Both the position numbers and the translations under genes were made by a program. A stretch of 51,582 nt of DNA from an uncultured Acetobacteraceae bacterium (GTDB lineage Bacteria; Pseudomonadota; Alphaproteobacteria; Acetobacterales; Acetobacteraceae): positions 1 through 51,582 of the forward strand of contig CAITUP010000014.1 in NCBI GenBank assembly GCA_903895595.1. Reading direction: 5' to 3'. Positions within the stretch are counted from its first letter, which is position 1; each line of letters begins with the position of its first letter. Under the pieces are notes generated by a model, which was not told the origin of the DNA, did no database searches, and saw only the letters and a program-made list of their open reading frames with translations. Shown one piece after another: positions 45,901 to 51,582 of the stretch.

Positions 45901-47756
45901 CCGGTGAACACCGCGCCCGGACCGGCGATCAGGCGGTTGGCCGTGCCTGCGGCGAATTCGACGGAATAAGTCGCCCCCGCGACGGTGCCTCGGTTAAGGA
46001 CGGTGCCGCCGGCAGCAAGCTGAATGCCAACGGCGCCCGTGACGGTGCCATAATTGAAGACGGTGCCGGTGCCGCCTTTGACCTCGATCCCGACAGCGGT
46101 GCCTTCGATGGTGCCGGCCGCGACGTTCGTGATCGCTCCTCCGCCCGGCAGATAGACGCCGTAGGTGGCGGGATCGATGAAGCCGGCGTTGACGATGGTG
46201 GCCCGGCCGGCGCTGGTGCCGAGCACGGCGGCGAGGCCGCTGCCGACGATGGTGCCGCCGGCCGCGTTGGTGAACAGCCCGCCGCTGGGTACAGACACGG
46301 TGCCGGTCAGCGTGCCGTTGTTGGTCAGCACGACGCCCGCGCCCAGCGTATCGGTGGCGTTGAGAACCCAGGACGCGCCGGAGTCGATAACGATCTGACC
46401 GAAGTCGAGGAACTGCGAGCCGAAGCTGGTCAGGGTGCCGGTGGACGCGCCGGAGGCCAATTCCAGAATATTCGTGGGGGTGGCAACGCTGCCGCCCGCG
46501 CCGACTTTCCCTTTAACGTAAGCGCTCGGTGCCAGTACAAAGCGGCTGGTTTGCGATGCGGCGAAGCGCACGGCATCGAAGGCGGCACTGATCGTTCCGG
46601 CATTGACGATCGTGGCGGCGCCGCTGGCGACGGTGATGCCGGTGAAGCCGACGATCTGCCCGCCAGACTGGTTAACCACCGTGCCGCCGGTCCAGAGCAG
46701 GGCCCCGGCGATACCGCCGCCTTGGATGAAGCCGGCATTGGTCAGGGTATCGGTCGTGCTGTACGTATTGAAATTGTTGCCGAGCTCCACCCCGACCGAA
46801 CTGCCCACGAGCCTGCCGGTCGACGCGTTCGACAGCGTGCCGCCGCCGCCCAGGTAAACGGGCGTATCGGTCTGGATCAAACCCGCATTGATGACGGTGC
46901 CGGCGCCGCCCCGAATCAACAGGCTCTGACTACCGAGGATCGTTCCCGATACGGCATTGCTCACGGTTCCGCCGGCCACCATCTGGAGGGGGTTGGTGCT
47001 GAGCGAGTTGTAGATCAGGCCGGCATTATAGAGCGTCGCCGCCGCGCCGCCGGCGACGGTGCCGCTGTAAAAGACGTTCGCGGGCGCGATCGTTCCGGTC
47101 GACACGTTCGAAACGAACGCGCCCGGCCGCAGCGCCACCAATCCCGACAACGTGCCGGCGTTACGCAGCGTGATACCCGCCGCCAAGGTATCCGTCGTGT
47201 TCCAGATCCACGACGCACCGTCGTCCACGTCGATGCGCGCGAAATCGATATATTTGGACCCAAGGCTGGTCAGCGTTCCCGACGACGCGCCGGTGGCGAG
47301 TTCCAGGGTGCTGACGAAGGCGGCGCCGACGGTGTTGCCGCCATCCACCTTGCCGGTGAAGGACGCGCCCGGATCGATAACCAGCCGATTCTTGGCTCCG
47401 GCCCCGAAGGCCAAAGCGGTCGTTCCGGTGCCGGTGGCACCGATCGCGCCGGCGTTCGTTACCGAACCGCCCGCGCCAACATAGGCCCCGCCGAAACCGC
47501 CGGCGATCGTGCCGCCAGCGGCGTTGGTCAGGAAGTTCTTCCCGGCCGAACGCAGCGCGACGCCATACCCCCCTGAACTGGCGACCATGCCCTGATTGAA
47601 TACCGTCGCGCTCTGGCTCGCGGCGTTGACGAAAGACACCGAGATACCGTCGAGGGCACTGGAGATCGTGCCGCTGGACATGTTGCTGACATTGCCGCCG
47701 TCGGCGATGTCCACGCCCTGGTGCAGCGTGCCGGTAATGGTGCCGAAATTGACCAC
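36951..47756 (-). CDS. Giant repeat protein, 3' part: beta-helix repeats + Hint domain + glycosyltransferase-like domain (frameshifted)
   Basis: A 3601-codon frame continuing the gene that starts at 50215. It opens with GTG 47756 only because the frame changes there; VVNFGTITGTLHQG follows directly on the repeat pattern of the upstream frame. Residues 1-1500 hold six copies of an ELASGAS...DFGQITIDAGASW module and many VTNASGGTI/VVNAGTI units. Residues about 1500-2900 are GTVVVNGG-type repeats. A Hint domain begins at Cys2945 (CYLAGTMIRTDRGE; VEDLAIGDSV) with His3024 in SPLHAM. A GRTVTGWAYDPTDPDG domain lies near 3150, and 3290-3590 is Rossmann-like, resembling a GT-B glycosyltransferase (RRGHDDALLSHIAALRSLGW; DCLAAGVPCVTRDAAGLGLP). 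No beta-barrel translocator is present. Confidence 0.8.
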   Translation of the reverse strand: MVNFGTITGTLHQGVDIADGGNVSNMSSGTISSALDGISVSFVNAASQSATVFNQGMVASSGGYGVALRSAGKNFLTNAAGGTIAGGFGGAYVGAGGSVTNAGAIGATGTGTTALAFGAGAKNRLVIDPGASFTGKVDGGNTVGAAFVSTLELATGASSGTLTSLGSKYIDFARIDVDDGASWIWNTTDTLAAGITLRNAGTLSGLVALRPGAFVSNVSTGTIAPANVFYSGTVAGGAAATLYNAGLIYNSLSTNPLQMVAGGTVSNAVSGTILGSQSLLIRGGAGTVINAGLIQTDTPVYLGGGGTLSNASTGRLVGSSVGVELGNNFNTYSTTDTLTNAGFIQGGGIAGALLWTGGTVVNQSGGQIVGFTGITVASGAATIVNAGTISAAFDAVRFAASQTSRFVLAPSAYVKGKVGAGGSVATPTNILELASGASTGTLTSFGSQFLDFGQIVIDSGASWVLNATDTLGAGVVLTNNGTLTGTVSVPSGGLFTNAAGGTIVGSGLAAVLGTSAGRATIVNAGFIDPATYGVYLPGGGAITNVAAGTIEGTAVGIEVKGGTGTVFNYGTVTGAVGIQLAAGGTVLNRGTVAGATYSVEFAAGTANRLIAGPGAVFTGKVDGGNTIGATAASTLELASGASAGTLSSFGSKYIDFAGITVDAGASWTFAATNTFGASISIATSGTLTNSAAIAAGVYLSAGILTNAASTTIAGPTAAVYGPSGASAATVVNAGVLVGGSNPTRSAGVILFSGGVVTNVSSGSIGAGGVGVYIGGNGSVVNAGTIAGLGTRSGGIEVFGTGSVTNASGGTVTATKRGIVLDNAGSVLNQGLVQASATDAPGIYLSRGGSATNTGTVIGGQQGVFFGQSGSSGGTLTNAGAITGASDAVQFSPGFANRLIVVPGAVFSGTVEGGNTVGATFVSTLELASAASAGTMASLGSQFADFGQITIDAGASWTFTSANSVASSIGITDSGRLTNSAALPGGVVLSGGTLVNAASATITGTLAAVYSPTGASVGTVLNAGVLIGGNNATRSAGIGLFSGGYISNASGGSVFAGALGIYLAGGGTIVNAGLVTGQGTQSGGIQLVGGGSIANASGGTISAVRRGIALIQAGQVSNQGLITVSGTNGYGINMQAGGTVVNTGIVAGINRGVYFGGAGTLTNAGTISGTVADAASFATGFANRLIIDPGAVFNGLVDGGNTVGSTILSTLELASGASTGTLSGLGTKYIDFGRITIDSGASWVLTGNNVLAAGVSIANSGSLLIAGTLNNAKVLNGPISLASGGIFTNQSAGTIVGSGLAAVRGTSAGGSTIFNAGLIDPATYGAYLPGGGLVTNIAGGTIEGTQAGVFVKGAAGTVVNTGSIAGTGAGSYGISLASGGSVVNNSGGTVTGSSFGVRVAGGGTVSNAGSISGATDAVQFAAGAANRLILTPGQTMSGQVDGGNLVSGAFVSTLELASAASNGKISGFGSTFVNFAQVTIDAGAGWSFGGTDSFASGVTLTNAGTMFANGTVTDNGLIASGAGSIIVGSTAGTNGTVVVNAGGTLNVGVSGTTPDLIVGGGVASGTLAAATGTVLVTGAAAALNANGPITIAKGVGTTGQLTIAAGATALAVTSNETATPAVNVGLSGSGTLVVTGNGSTFTADGQVAVGRSGTGTLLVANQGTLVLAADGGANPPSLDIGVGSSTNQAQTGGSGSGTISGGGIVNGGSTTSGVRIGGHGDNGTLVVNGGTLLAGTVKLGSTATIAGTAETGAGFLNIGTGGVVNAGTTSGASLVIGQNQGSSGTVTVNAGTLISGAQIVVGNQTLTNGVLTVGTSAVVTSVGFSVANAAGATGTVVVDDGTLTNTGFMGIGQSGAGVMTIQAGGTVTSTQAVGPAVDIGASSGGTGTVVVTGAGSALNVNGQFAIGDQGTGSLDVNTNGLVNAGNNAVDIGNQAGGAGTVTVESGGSLAGGVFAVGFPIGGTASGQLTIGAGGAATASGLSADGGGTIVVGGASLAQLTVSGVTTIGQNQTGATMTVNAHGVVTDTGGLNVATNGGSGTVVVNGGSLGGGSFQIGGTGAGTVTVQANGQLTAYSTVAADSIGGGIGGSGTLIVNGGSVAVTTPHFAVGGSNSVGRLLVENNGQLLTTLSSGGFAGEGDIDSTGTGVASATITSGGTWTVSTGTLIVGNAGQGSLDINSNGVLNLGTTLSLTIGQQDTSYGTLTIENGGTLLGGALRTGNGASGAASIVVGAGGFVGVTSLDEQYGGTVVVGGTSAAVVNVSGGIFVGSEDAGTGNATLTINAGGTVNDVSGGFTAFNLVQVGQAAGTRGTIAVNAGTLTDAGALNVNKGLVTIYAGGIVTVGTASGIQIGQLGTGTVLVNGGSLTGAASLMVANGLLSVSGGGVINVSGGALALSSVGSTGSGTVVVNGGTLTQTGGGLTFGGSGIGGGPGGPIGPGGPGGGASGVLLVQNGGTLTTTDTNGVAFDTATGTVTGATWIDNSTLNIGAAGTIGSLDVNSSGTLNATGQTIVVGQSAGIGTLSVESGGTIVAGALSASDNLIGSTGLIAIGDQGTVQATSLSIGADGTVTLGGTAHTALLTDSGHVSVGSGGSDSAQLIINQFGSLSDTGTSGFAIGAASGASGTVVVNGGRLTNSDVLSIGQGGAATGVLLIEGGGTVIGSYASGGPAVDIDGANASGTVTGSGSLWNLTGSGQQLIVGDSHAGMLSVLNGGTVNAGNDTIDIGNQNGGNGTVVVGGSNALLEGGALVIGLALGSAGTLTINTGGSVNATSVHLGASGNIVLAGGTLDPPATITIDAGGTISGYGTIDGGLAGGGTVIATGGVLDVTGSVASGSFIVTDGATLQLDGSVAAGTTIGFSGTAGILSLGTGGFSGTLSRFLQGDSIVLPSGTAASSATISPPGTLDIKLAGGGDIFIPLDNTFDYAGGTFNVFTSNGTTTITDTVTPCYLAGTMIRTDRGEIRVEDLAIGDSVVTLDGSAKPIRWIGKRAYAAAFAAGNRDIIPILIKQGALGDNVPVRDLYVSPLHAMYFDGVLVQAEHLVNGSSIVRCSEIDPIRYFHIELDAHDIVFAEGAPAETFVDCDSRGMFHNATEFAALYPNAAPAVWAFCAPRIESGPVLESIRAAIDTRAGLVRTRNGQMTGNLDGLDGRTVTGWAYDPTDPDGAVELEILDGDGTIARVVANRYRADLELAGIGDGRHGFELRLARPLSPQVRHELRVRRVGDRHELPGSPLAIDAVSRKSLLKEVRKAVDAATEQTGDLDALLDTYLEGIDRIRRLRATQATGTAVVPSEAPKQALILSEKLPRRGHDDALLSHIAALRSLGWTVEILAADELARGDDAVTALKAWGVVCHRAPMVASAEELLRRKRDMFGLVYLSGGRTAEAYAGLVRASQKRARVLYGAGSERPEASNIPAMRMADAIVVQSADDVAWLREAAPGARVHAVPRTLTAAARGMPQGEYRGIAVFADAAGMHWLEDAVMPLVRAQEPDMPLVVGGELDNVRVAVALGRPHAVLDCLAAGVPCVTRDAAGLGLPETLRGLEAKDPVAMAALILDLHGKASLNGRFARAGLAFVRAEHSEAAVAAAMRDAAGESTPRAASRRAG

Positions 47757-50215
47757 CGCGCGGTGACCGCGGTCGTGTTGGCGGACCCGATGTAAACCCC
47801 TTCGGGTCCGACAATGGTGCCGGACGAAAGGTTCGTCACCGTTCCGCCGGACAGCAGCGCGACCCCGCCGCCCGCGCCGCTGCCCGGTCCGGTCAGCAGG
47901 CCGGCATTGATCACCGTTCCGCCCGCGCTCGCGCTTGGGCCGTAGACCGCCGCGAAGGTGCCGGAAATGGCCGCCGTGGAGACGTTGGAAACCACGCCGC
48001 CGTTCAGCACCACACCGCCCGTCAACGTGCCGGTGTTGGTCAACGTGCCGCTGTCGGTCAGCGTCGCCCCCGGCACCACCGTATTCGCGCCCGTCAGAAC
48101 CCAGTTCGCTCGGGCATCGACGGTGACCTGTCCGAACTGAATGAACTGCGTGCCGAGGCCGCCAAGCGTGCCAACAGTGCCGAGCTTCGGGGCGAGTTCC
48201 AGGATGGAAACGACCGTGCTGCCGATGCTGTTGCCGCCGGATACGACGCCGGTGAAGTGCCCGCCCGGTATGATCTCGATGTGTTGCACGAAACCGGTGT
48301 GGACGGGGTCGAACGCCCAGGTCGTCCCGCCGATGGAACCGGCATTGACCAGCGACGTCGCGTAATAGGCGACGATCGCGTACGGCCCGCCGTTAATGGT
48401 GCCGCCGGACGCATTGGAGATATAGCCAGGCCCGTGAATCCACACCGCCGCGCCGTTGACGCCGTCGCTGGCGTAGATGCTGCCTTCGTTGAGCACAGTG
48501 CCACCGACAGCATTGCTGACCGCGCCGATCTGCACGCCGATCCATTTCGACGTGATATGCCCGGAGGTCGTGTTGCTGACGGTGCCTCCGGCACGCGCAT
48601 CGACCCCCGCGCCGGCCAGCGTTTGCGTGTCGGAGATGGTGCCGGCGTTGGTGACCTGCGCGTTGGCGCTGCCGATCAGCAAGCCGTAAGCGCCCCCGGC
48701 GATCGATCCGCCGGACATGTTGTAGACCGATGTCGCCGTCGCGCCGAACCCGGCGCCGCCCGCGATTCCGCCGATAATCGTGCCGCCGCTGGCGTTGGTC
48801 GCCGACCCGCCGGCCTGTAGGTCGAAGCCCGCCGTCGCCGTCCCGATCAGGCGTCCGGCATTGGTCAATGTGGAAGGCTGGGTACCCGCGAGAAAGACAG
48901 CGTATTTGGCTCCAGCGACGGTGCCGCCGGACAGATTGTTCACGACACCGCCGGTCGGCAAATGTGCCCCGTCCTTCCCGTAACCGATAATCGTGCCGGC
49001 ATTCGCGATCGTGAAGAACGATGCCGGGTTGGCACCCGAATGGGAGACATGGCCGCCGATCGCATTCGTCGCGCCGAGGATCTGGCCGCCCGACGCGTTG
49101 CTGACGATGCCCGATGTCAGCACCATGGCGCTGTAGGCGTAACCGTACATCAGCCCCTGGTTGACCACCGTGGCGGCAGTGCTGTTCAGCCCGTAGAACG
49201 CATAGCGGGTGTTGCTGAAGATTTTGCCTGTCGAAAGATTGGTCAGCGTGCCGCCATGCGCCAGCAACACGCCCGCGACCGCCGTGCCATCCATGACGCC
49301 CGCGTTAACGATGGACACCGCCGACGTAACGCCGGACCTGATGGCGTAGTTGCCGCCCGAGATGGTTCCGCCCGACACATTGGTCACGCCGGCCGTGCCG
49401 CTCAGGAACACCGCCGTACTGGTGGTGCCGCCAGCGATCCGGCCGGCATTGGTAACCGTGGACACCGTCCCGTCGTACAGCGCGATCGCGATCTTGTTGG
49501 CGGAGATCGTGCCAGTGGACGCGTTACTGACGACGGCGCCGCTGACACCCTCGATGGCGAAATTGGCGGTGCTGCCGATGTAACCGTTGTTGGCGACGGT
49601 CAACGCGACGGTGCCGCCGCTGAAGATCGCGTATTGCAGGCCGCTGACCGACCCGCCGGACGCATTGGTCACGCCGCCGCCCGAGGCCAGCACGATGCCC
49701 ACCTGCGTGCCGGCGATGACGCCACTGTTGTTAACCGTGCCGTTGCCCTGAATTCCGACACCGCCGAGCGGGCCGGAAATCCGCCCGCCGGATGCGTTGG
49801 TGACCATGCCGCTGCCGAGCATCACGGCGGCGGAAAGCACGGTCGCGGACTTGTCGGCGGAATTGTAACTGTAGGCGTTGCCGCCACTCTGCGACGCGGC
49901 GATGGTGCCCCTGTTGACCACCGTGCCCGCGCCGGTCACCGACACGCCGGACGTAAAGCCGACGATGTGTCCGCTCGACGCGTTCGTGATCGTCGCGAGA
50001 CCCAGCCCGATGCCGGACGCGCCGGTCACGTTGGTCGCTGCCTGGATCGCCCCGGCGTTTTGAACTGTCCAGTTGTAGCCGGCGACATTGGACGTCAGCG
50101 CGGTGTCGATCACGCTCAGGATGTTGGCGGCTGGCGTCAGATAGACCGGGTTGGAATCCCCGGCGGTCAGTGTCTGGCTAATCGAGTAGGTGCCCGAGAT
50201 CGTAACGCCGCTCAT
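47528..50215 (-). CDS. Giant repeat protein, 5' part (frameshifted, in register to about 47765)
   Basis: The 5' part of the giant gene. ATG 50215 has GGAG 7 nt upstream and begins MSGVTISGTYSISQTL, with no signal peptide. About 815 residues are beta-helix-like repeats of the type VTNASGGTISG and VVNAGTI, plus one ILELAPKLGTVGTL...DFGQ-type module. After ANTTAVT (near 47765) the reading changes to Arg/Ser/Pro-rich sequence, while the expected repeat continues in the frame of the 36951-47756 segment. From 50215 to 36951 is 13,265 nt (3n+2), so one base is missing or two are extra. It may be a true disruption, a phase-variation state or a sequence error. Confidence 0.78.
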   Translation of the reverse strand: MSGVTISGTYSISQTLTAGDSNPVYLTPAANILSVIDTALTSNVAGYNWTVQNAGAIQAATNVTGASGIGLGLATITNASSGHIVGFTSGVSVTGAGTVVNRGTIAASQSGGNAYSYNSADKSATVLSAAVMLGSGMVTNASGGRISGPLGGVGIQGNGTVNNSGVIAGTQVGIVLASGGGVTNASGGSVSGLQYAIFSGGTVALTVANNGYIGSTANFAIEGVSGAVVSNASTGTISANKIAIALYDGTVSTVTNAGRIAGGTTSTAVFLSGTAGVTNVSGGTISGGNYAIRSGVTSAVSIVNAGVMDGTAVAGVLLAHGGTLTNLSTGKIFSNTRYAFYGLNSTAATVVNQGLMYGYAYSAMVLTSGIVSNASGGQILGATNAIGGHVSHSGANPASFFTIANAGTIIGYGKDGAHLPTGGVVNNLSGGTVAGAKYAVFLAGTQPSTLTNAGRLIGTATAGFDLQAGGSATNASGGTIIGGIAGGAGFGATATSVYNMSGGSIAGGAYGLLIGSANAQVTNAGTISDTQTLAGAGVDARAGGTVSNTTSGHITSKWIGVQIGAVSNAVGGTVLNEGSIYASDGVNGAAVWIHGPGYISNASGGTINGGPYAIVAYYATSLVNAGSIGGTTWAFDPVHTGFVQHIEIIPGGHFTGVVSGGNSIGSTVVSILELAPKLGTVGTLGGLGTQFIQFGQVTVDARANWVLTGANTVVPGATLTDSGTLTNTGTLTGGVVLNGGVVSNVSTAAISGTFAAVYGPSASAGGTVINAGLLTGPGSGAGGGVALLSGGTVTNLSSGTIVGPEGVYIGSANTTAVTARWSISAPLPARCTRAWTSPTAAMSATCPAARSPVPSTVSRCLSSTPRARARRYSIRAWSPVQGGMASRCVRPGRTS

Positions 50216-50259
50216 GAACGTGCTCCGTTCCGCCGGCGTGCAATGCCGGTTTACCGACG

Positions 50260-50288
50260 ACTATAGCCGGAATGGCGTTCCATTGAAA
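50260..50288 (-). promoter_or_regulatory. Candidate promoter of the giant repeat gene
   Basis: On the minus strand TTTCAA (50283-50288) and TATAGT (50260-50265) are 17 nt apart. Transcription would start about 37 nt before ATG 50215. The whole intergenic space between the MFS gene end and the giant gene is only 89 nt, so the promoter must lie here unless the genes are co-transcribed. Confidence 0.5.
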
Positions 50289-50304
50289 TGCCCCCCCGCC
50301 GGGT

Positions 50305-51531
50305 TCAGGCCAGCGCGGGTGCGGTGCCGCCGCGCACGAAACGGCCGCGGCGAATCAACAAAAACAACACGATCGCCACATTCGCCGCGTTCCACAAAAC
50401 CCCATTGGCGAACGCCGCTCGGTACGATCCCGTGGCGTCGAAAATGACACCGGACATCCAGCCGCCAAGCGCCATACCGAGCAGGGTCATCATCATGACG
50501 ATTCCGACTCGGCCACCGGCTTCCCTGGCCGGGAAACACTCGCGGATCACGATGGCATAACTTGGGACGAGGCCACCCTGGAACAGTCCGAACAGTGCGG
50601 AGACAACGTAGAGCGAAGTCAAACCGTCCATCAGCAGATAAAGCGACAACGCCAAGCCCTGCGCGACCGAACCGATCAGCATCGTCTTCATGCCGCCGAG
50701 CCGATCGGCGACGAAGCCCGAAGCGATGCGGCTGAAAATGCCGCAACCCAACATGAGCGCGAGCATCTCCGCGCCGCGGGCCGTGCCGTAGCCGAGGTCG
50801 GCGCAGTAGGCGACGATGTGCACCTGCGGCATGGACATAGCGACGCAGCAAGCCAGACCGGCGAAGGCAAGCAGCGTTTGCAGCAGCGCCGGCGACAGGT
50901 TCGCGGACGCTCGGCCATCCGCCGCGGCGACAGTGCCGGCTTTGTGCACCGGGGCGGGCGCGCGCAGCAGCAAAGCCAGCGGCACCATGGTCGCCATGCA
51001 GAACAGGCCAATGCCGATGAACGTCTGGCGCCAGCCGTAGCCGCGGATCATGTGCTCCACGACCGTAGGCCAGATGGCGCCGGACAAATAATTGCCGGAG
51101 GCGCACAGCGCGACCGCGACGCCCCGGCGCTTTTCGAACCAATGGGAAATGTCGGCCATCAGCGGCGCGAAGCTGGCCCCGGTGCCGAGCATGCCGGCGA
51201 ACAAGGCGTAGGGGATGCCGAATTCCCAGACGTTGGAGGTGAAGGCAGCCGCGACGTAGCCGATGGCGAGCGACACGCCGCCGATGGCGACGGGGATCAC
51301 AATGCCGATCCGGTCGCTGAGGCGGCCCATCAGGACTCCGCCGACGCCGAAGCCGATCATGGTCAGGGTGAAGGGGACGGAGGCGGCGCCCCGGGCAATG
51401 CCGAAATCGGCCTGGACGGAGGGGAGCGCGACGACGACCGCCCACATGCCGACGCCGCCGATGGTGGCGATCAGCATGCAGACGGTCAGGCGGAACCAAG
51501 CGTAGGGGGAATCGATTTCGCGTCGGGTCAT
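50305..51531 (-). CDS. MFS transporter, monocarboxylate/OFA-like
   Basis: A 408-residue inner-membrane protein with about 12 TMs. The loop 2-3 motif is GRLSDRIG, and ASFAPLMADISHWFEKRRGVA, quoted as APLMADISHWFEKRRG, with CASGNYLSGAIWPTV is typical of monocarboxylate- and oxalate/formate-type MFS proteins. FVADRLGG is the second-half repeat of the motif. Substrate is probably an organic anion. The start is uncertain: ATG 51531 begins MTRREIDSPYAW but lacks a clear ribosome site; ATG 51549 and GTG 51570 lie in the dispersed palindrome, with AAAGGAGG just beyond it. Confidence 0.88.
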   Translation of the reverse strand: MTRREIDSPYAWFRLTVCMLIATIGGVGMWAVVVALPSVQADFGIARGAASVPFTLTMIGFGVGGVLMGRLSDRIGIVIPVAIGGVSLAIGYVAAAFTSNVWEFGIPYALFAGMLGTGASFAPLMADISHWFEKRRGVAVALCASGNYLSGAIWPTVVEHMIRGYGWRQTFIGIGLFCMATMVPLALLLRAPAPVHKAGTVAAADGRASANLSPALLQTLLAFAGLACCVAMSMPQVHIVAYCADLGYGTARGAEMLALMLGCGIFSRIASGFVADRLGGMKTMLIGSVAQGLALSLYLLMDGLTSLYVVSALFGLFQGGLVPSYAIVIRECFPAREAGGRVGIVMMMTLLGMALGGWMSGVIFDATGSYRAAFANGVLWNAANVAIVLFLLIRRGRFVRGGTAPALA

Positions 51532-51542
51532 ATGCGCGGTAC

Positions 51543-51570
51543 CCGTCATGGTCGGGCTTGACCCGACCAC
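51543..51570. repeat. Dispersed palindrome at the start of the MFS gene
   Basis: CCCGTCATGGTCGGG (51543-51557) and CCCGACCA (51562-51569) form the same palindromic element seen at 21.5 and 22.0 kb. On the minus strand it lies between an AAAGGAGG ribosome site and the candidate start codons of the MFS gene. Its folding would shorten the distance from ribosome site to ATG 51549. Confidence 0.8.
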
Positions 51571-51582
51571 CTCCTTTAATTG

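Noticed and set aside
39000..50200. CRISPR-like or tandem DNA repeats in the giant gene
   Set aside because: The repeats are imperfect, in frame and of varying spacing. They encode protein repeats, with no short identical direct repeats and spacers.
36951..50215. Giant gene as a classical type V autotransporter
   Set aside because: No signal peptide and no C-terminal beta-barrel were seen; the C terminus is a Hint domain and a Rossmann-like domain.

Overview
The window reads as chromosome of a high-GC alphaproteobacterium. The Pho/Pst gene order, the Hint-domain repeat proteins and the many palindromic intergenic repeats suggest a member of the Acetobacteraceae or a related Rhodospirillales; this is inference, because there is no rRNA or other taxonomic marker here. 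Genes are closely packed, often with 4-nt ATGA/GTGA overlaps. No tRNA, rRNA, CRISPR array, IS element or integrase was seen.

Layout. 0-7.2 kb: an MFS transporter, a small secreted protein (minus strand), a sulfatase-superfamily hydrolase and a complete phosphonate-type ABC importer (phnD-phnC-phnE-phnE). 7.2-13.0 kb (minus): a flavin reductase-like protein and the phosphate regulon pstS-pstC-pstA-pstB-phoU-phoB, with a candidate Pho box upstream of pstS shared with a divergent amidase. 13.3-16.4 kb: an M20-type carbamoylase/amidase, a ParB-like protein, a membrane protein and a small lipoprotein. 16.5-18.7 kb (minus): an atypical SDR, a RelE-type toxin-antitoxin pair and an orphan hypothetical. 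19.1-21.2 kb: a two-gene unit of a TIR-domain effector and a protein ending in an FGE/C-type-lectin fold; the unit is bracketed by large inverted repeats. 21.5-26.6 kb (minus): GNAT acetyltransferase, succinate-semialdehyde dehydrogenase and an HlyD/ABC-2 export system. 26.8-31.2 kb: a PEP-CTERM protein and a Hint-domain repeat protein. 31.3-36.9 kb: purB, two nucleotidyltransferase-based candidate toxin-antitoxin pairs, a YegD-like short Hsp70 flanked by two copies of a small gene, and an alpha/beta hydrolase. 36.95-50.2 kb (minus): one giant repeat protein of about 4,420 residues ending in a Hint domain and a glycosyltransferase-like domain, split by a single frameshift. 50.3-51.5 kb (minus): a second MFS transporter.

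The most interesting locus is TIR + FGE-fold (19132-21161). The FGE domain lacks both catalytic cysteines, so it is unlikely to be a formylglycine enzyme. Its last 35 residues match the pattern of variable regions diversified by diversity-generating retroelements: conserved RGGSW, R, R and GFR positions separated by codons that nearly all have the form NNC/NNT, as expected from AAC/AAT template codons. A TIR effector coupled to a possibly retro-diversified lectin-fold sensor would be a candidate immune or conflict module. No reverse transcriptase or template repeat is in the window, so this remains a hypothesis.

At least five full copies of a palindromic element (core TGGTCGGGTTnAACCCGACCA, flank ATGACGGG) lie between genes, including near both window ends. 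One supplies the stop codon of the GNAT gene and one lies over the start region of the last MFS gene.
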